This document shows positions 5,196 through 5,215 of a stretch of 5,215 nucleotides of DNA, piece after piece. The number at the start of each line of letters is the position of its first letter. Position 1 is the first letter of the stretch. The translations under genes and the position numbers were made by a program. Source of the stretch: an uncultured Mucilaginibacter sp. (lineage in GTDB: Bacteria > Bacteroidota > Bacteroidia > Sphingobacteriales > Sphingobacteriaceae); contig NZ_CAMLOV010000256.1 of assembly GCF_946481715.1 (NCBI RefSeq), positions 1 to 5,215 on the forward strand, in the 5' to 3' direction. Below the pieces are notes generated by a model that saw only the letters and a list, made by a program, of their open reading frames with translations, did no database searches and was not told where the DNA came from.

Positions 5196-5215
5196 AGGCC
5201 TGTAGCTCAGTTTCG
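5196..5215 (+). tRNA. Possible 5' end of a tRNA gene (tRNA-Ile-like), cut by the right edge
   Basis: AGGCCTG (5196-5202) followed by TAGCTCAG (5203-5210) matches a tRNA acceptor strand, T8-A9, the D-stem GCTC and A14-G15. It is close to the E. coli tRNA-Ile(GAU) start AGGCTTGTAGCTCAG. Against it, the next bases are TTTCG instead of the usual YY-GG, which would need an over-long D-loop. The rest lies outside the window, so this could also be a tRNA-derived fragment or chance. On the minus strand the same stretch also carries stop codons that could end an upstream gene. Confidence 0.3.

Noticed and set aside
5182..5208. Intrinsic terminator on the minus strand (T7 run after AGCT...AGCT)
   Set aside because: The T-run is real, but the preceding stem has only four pairs with mismatches, and no complete upstream gene is visible to terminate.

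Overview
The window is most likely chromosomal DNA of a Bacteroidota, probably Sphingobacteriaceae (Pedobacter/Mucilaginibacter type). This is inferred from the character of the proteins, moderate GC with AT-rich gaps, mostly absent Shine-Dalgarno sequences and one perfect TAnnTTTG -7 element. No sequence search was possible.

Layout, left to right. (1) A minus-strand lipoprotein, cut by the left edge (1-196), looks like the start of a branched-chain-amino-acid-type periplasmic binding protein. (2) Upstream of it, also minus, is a small exported AroQ-fold chorismate mutase (290-661). (3) An 84-bp gap separates the mutase from a divergent plus-strand cytosolic protein of unknown function (746-1363). 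(4) A 339-bp non-coding gap (1364-1702) lies between convergent genes. It holds phased A-tracts, a decamer tandem array ending in an inverted unit, and a small AT palindrome. (5) A minus-strand pair follows: an AraC-family regulator (3424-4239), then 65 bp later an exported serine hydrolase of the class C beta-lactamase/CubicO type (1703-3358) with a large extra N-terminal domain. (6) A hairpin-rich 102-bp gap separates them from a minus-strand MacB/LolD-type ABC ATPase (4342-5130). (7) The right edge carries 20 bases resembling the 5' end of a tRNA-Ile gene.

The genes do not form one obvious pathway. The clearest functional pairing is AraC regulator plus hydrolase, which are co-directional and adjacent. 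The chorismate mutase and the binding lipoprotein are both envelope proteins on the same strand, but a good promoter element between them suggests separate expression. The ABC ATPase has no permease in the window.

No convincing new multi-gene system was found. The most unusual element is the decamer array at 1544-1670. Smaller points are a Glu at the position of E. coli chorismate mutase Gln88, a six-codon mini-ORF with a good Shine-Dalgarno directly before the hydrolase, and the REP-like hairpin at 4293-4331.
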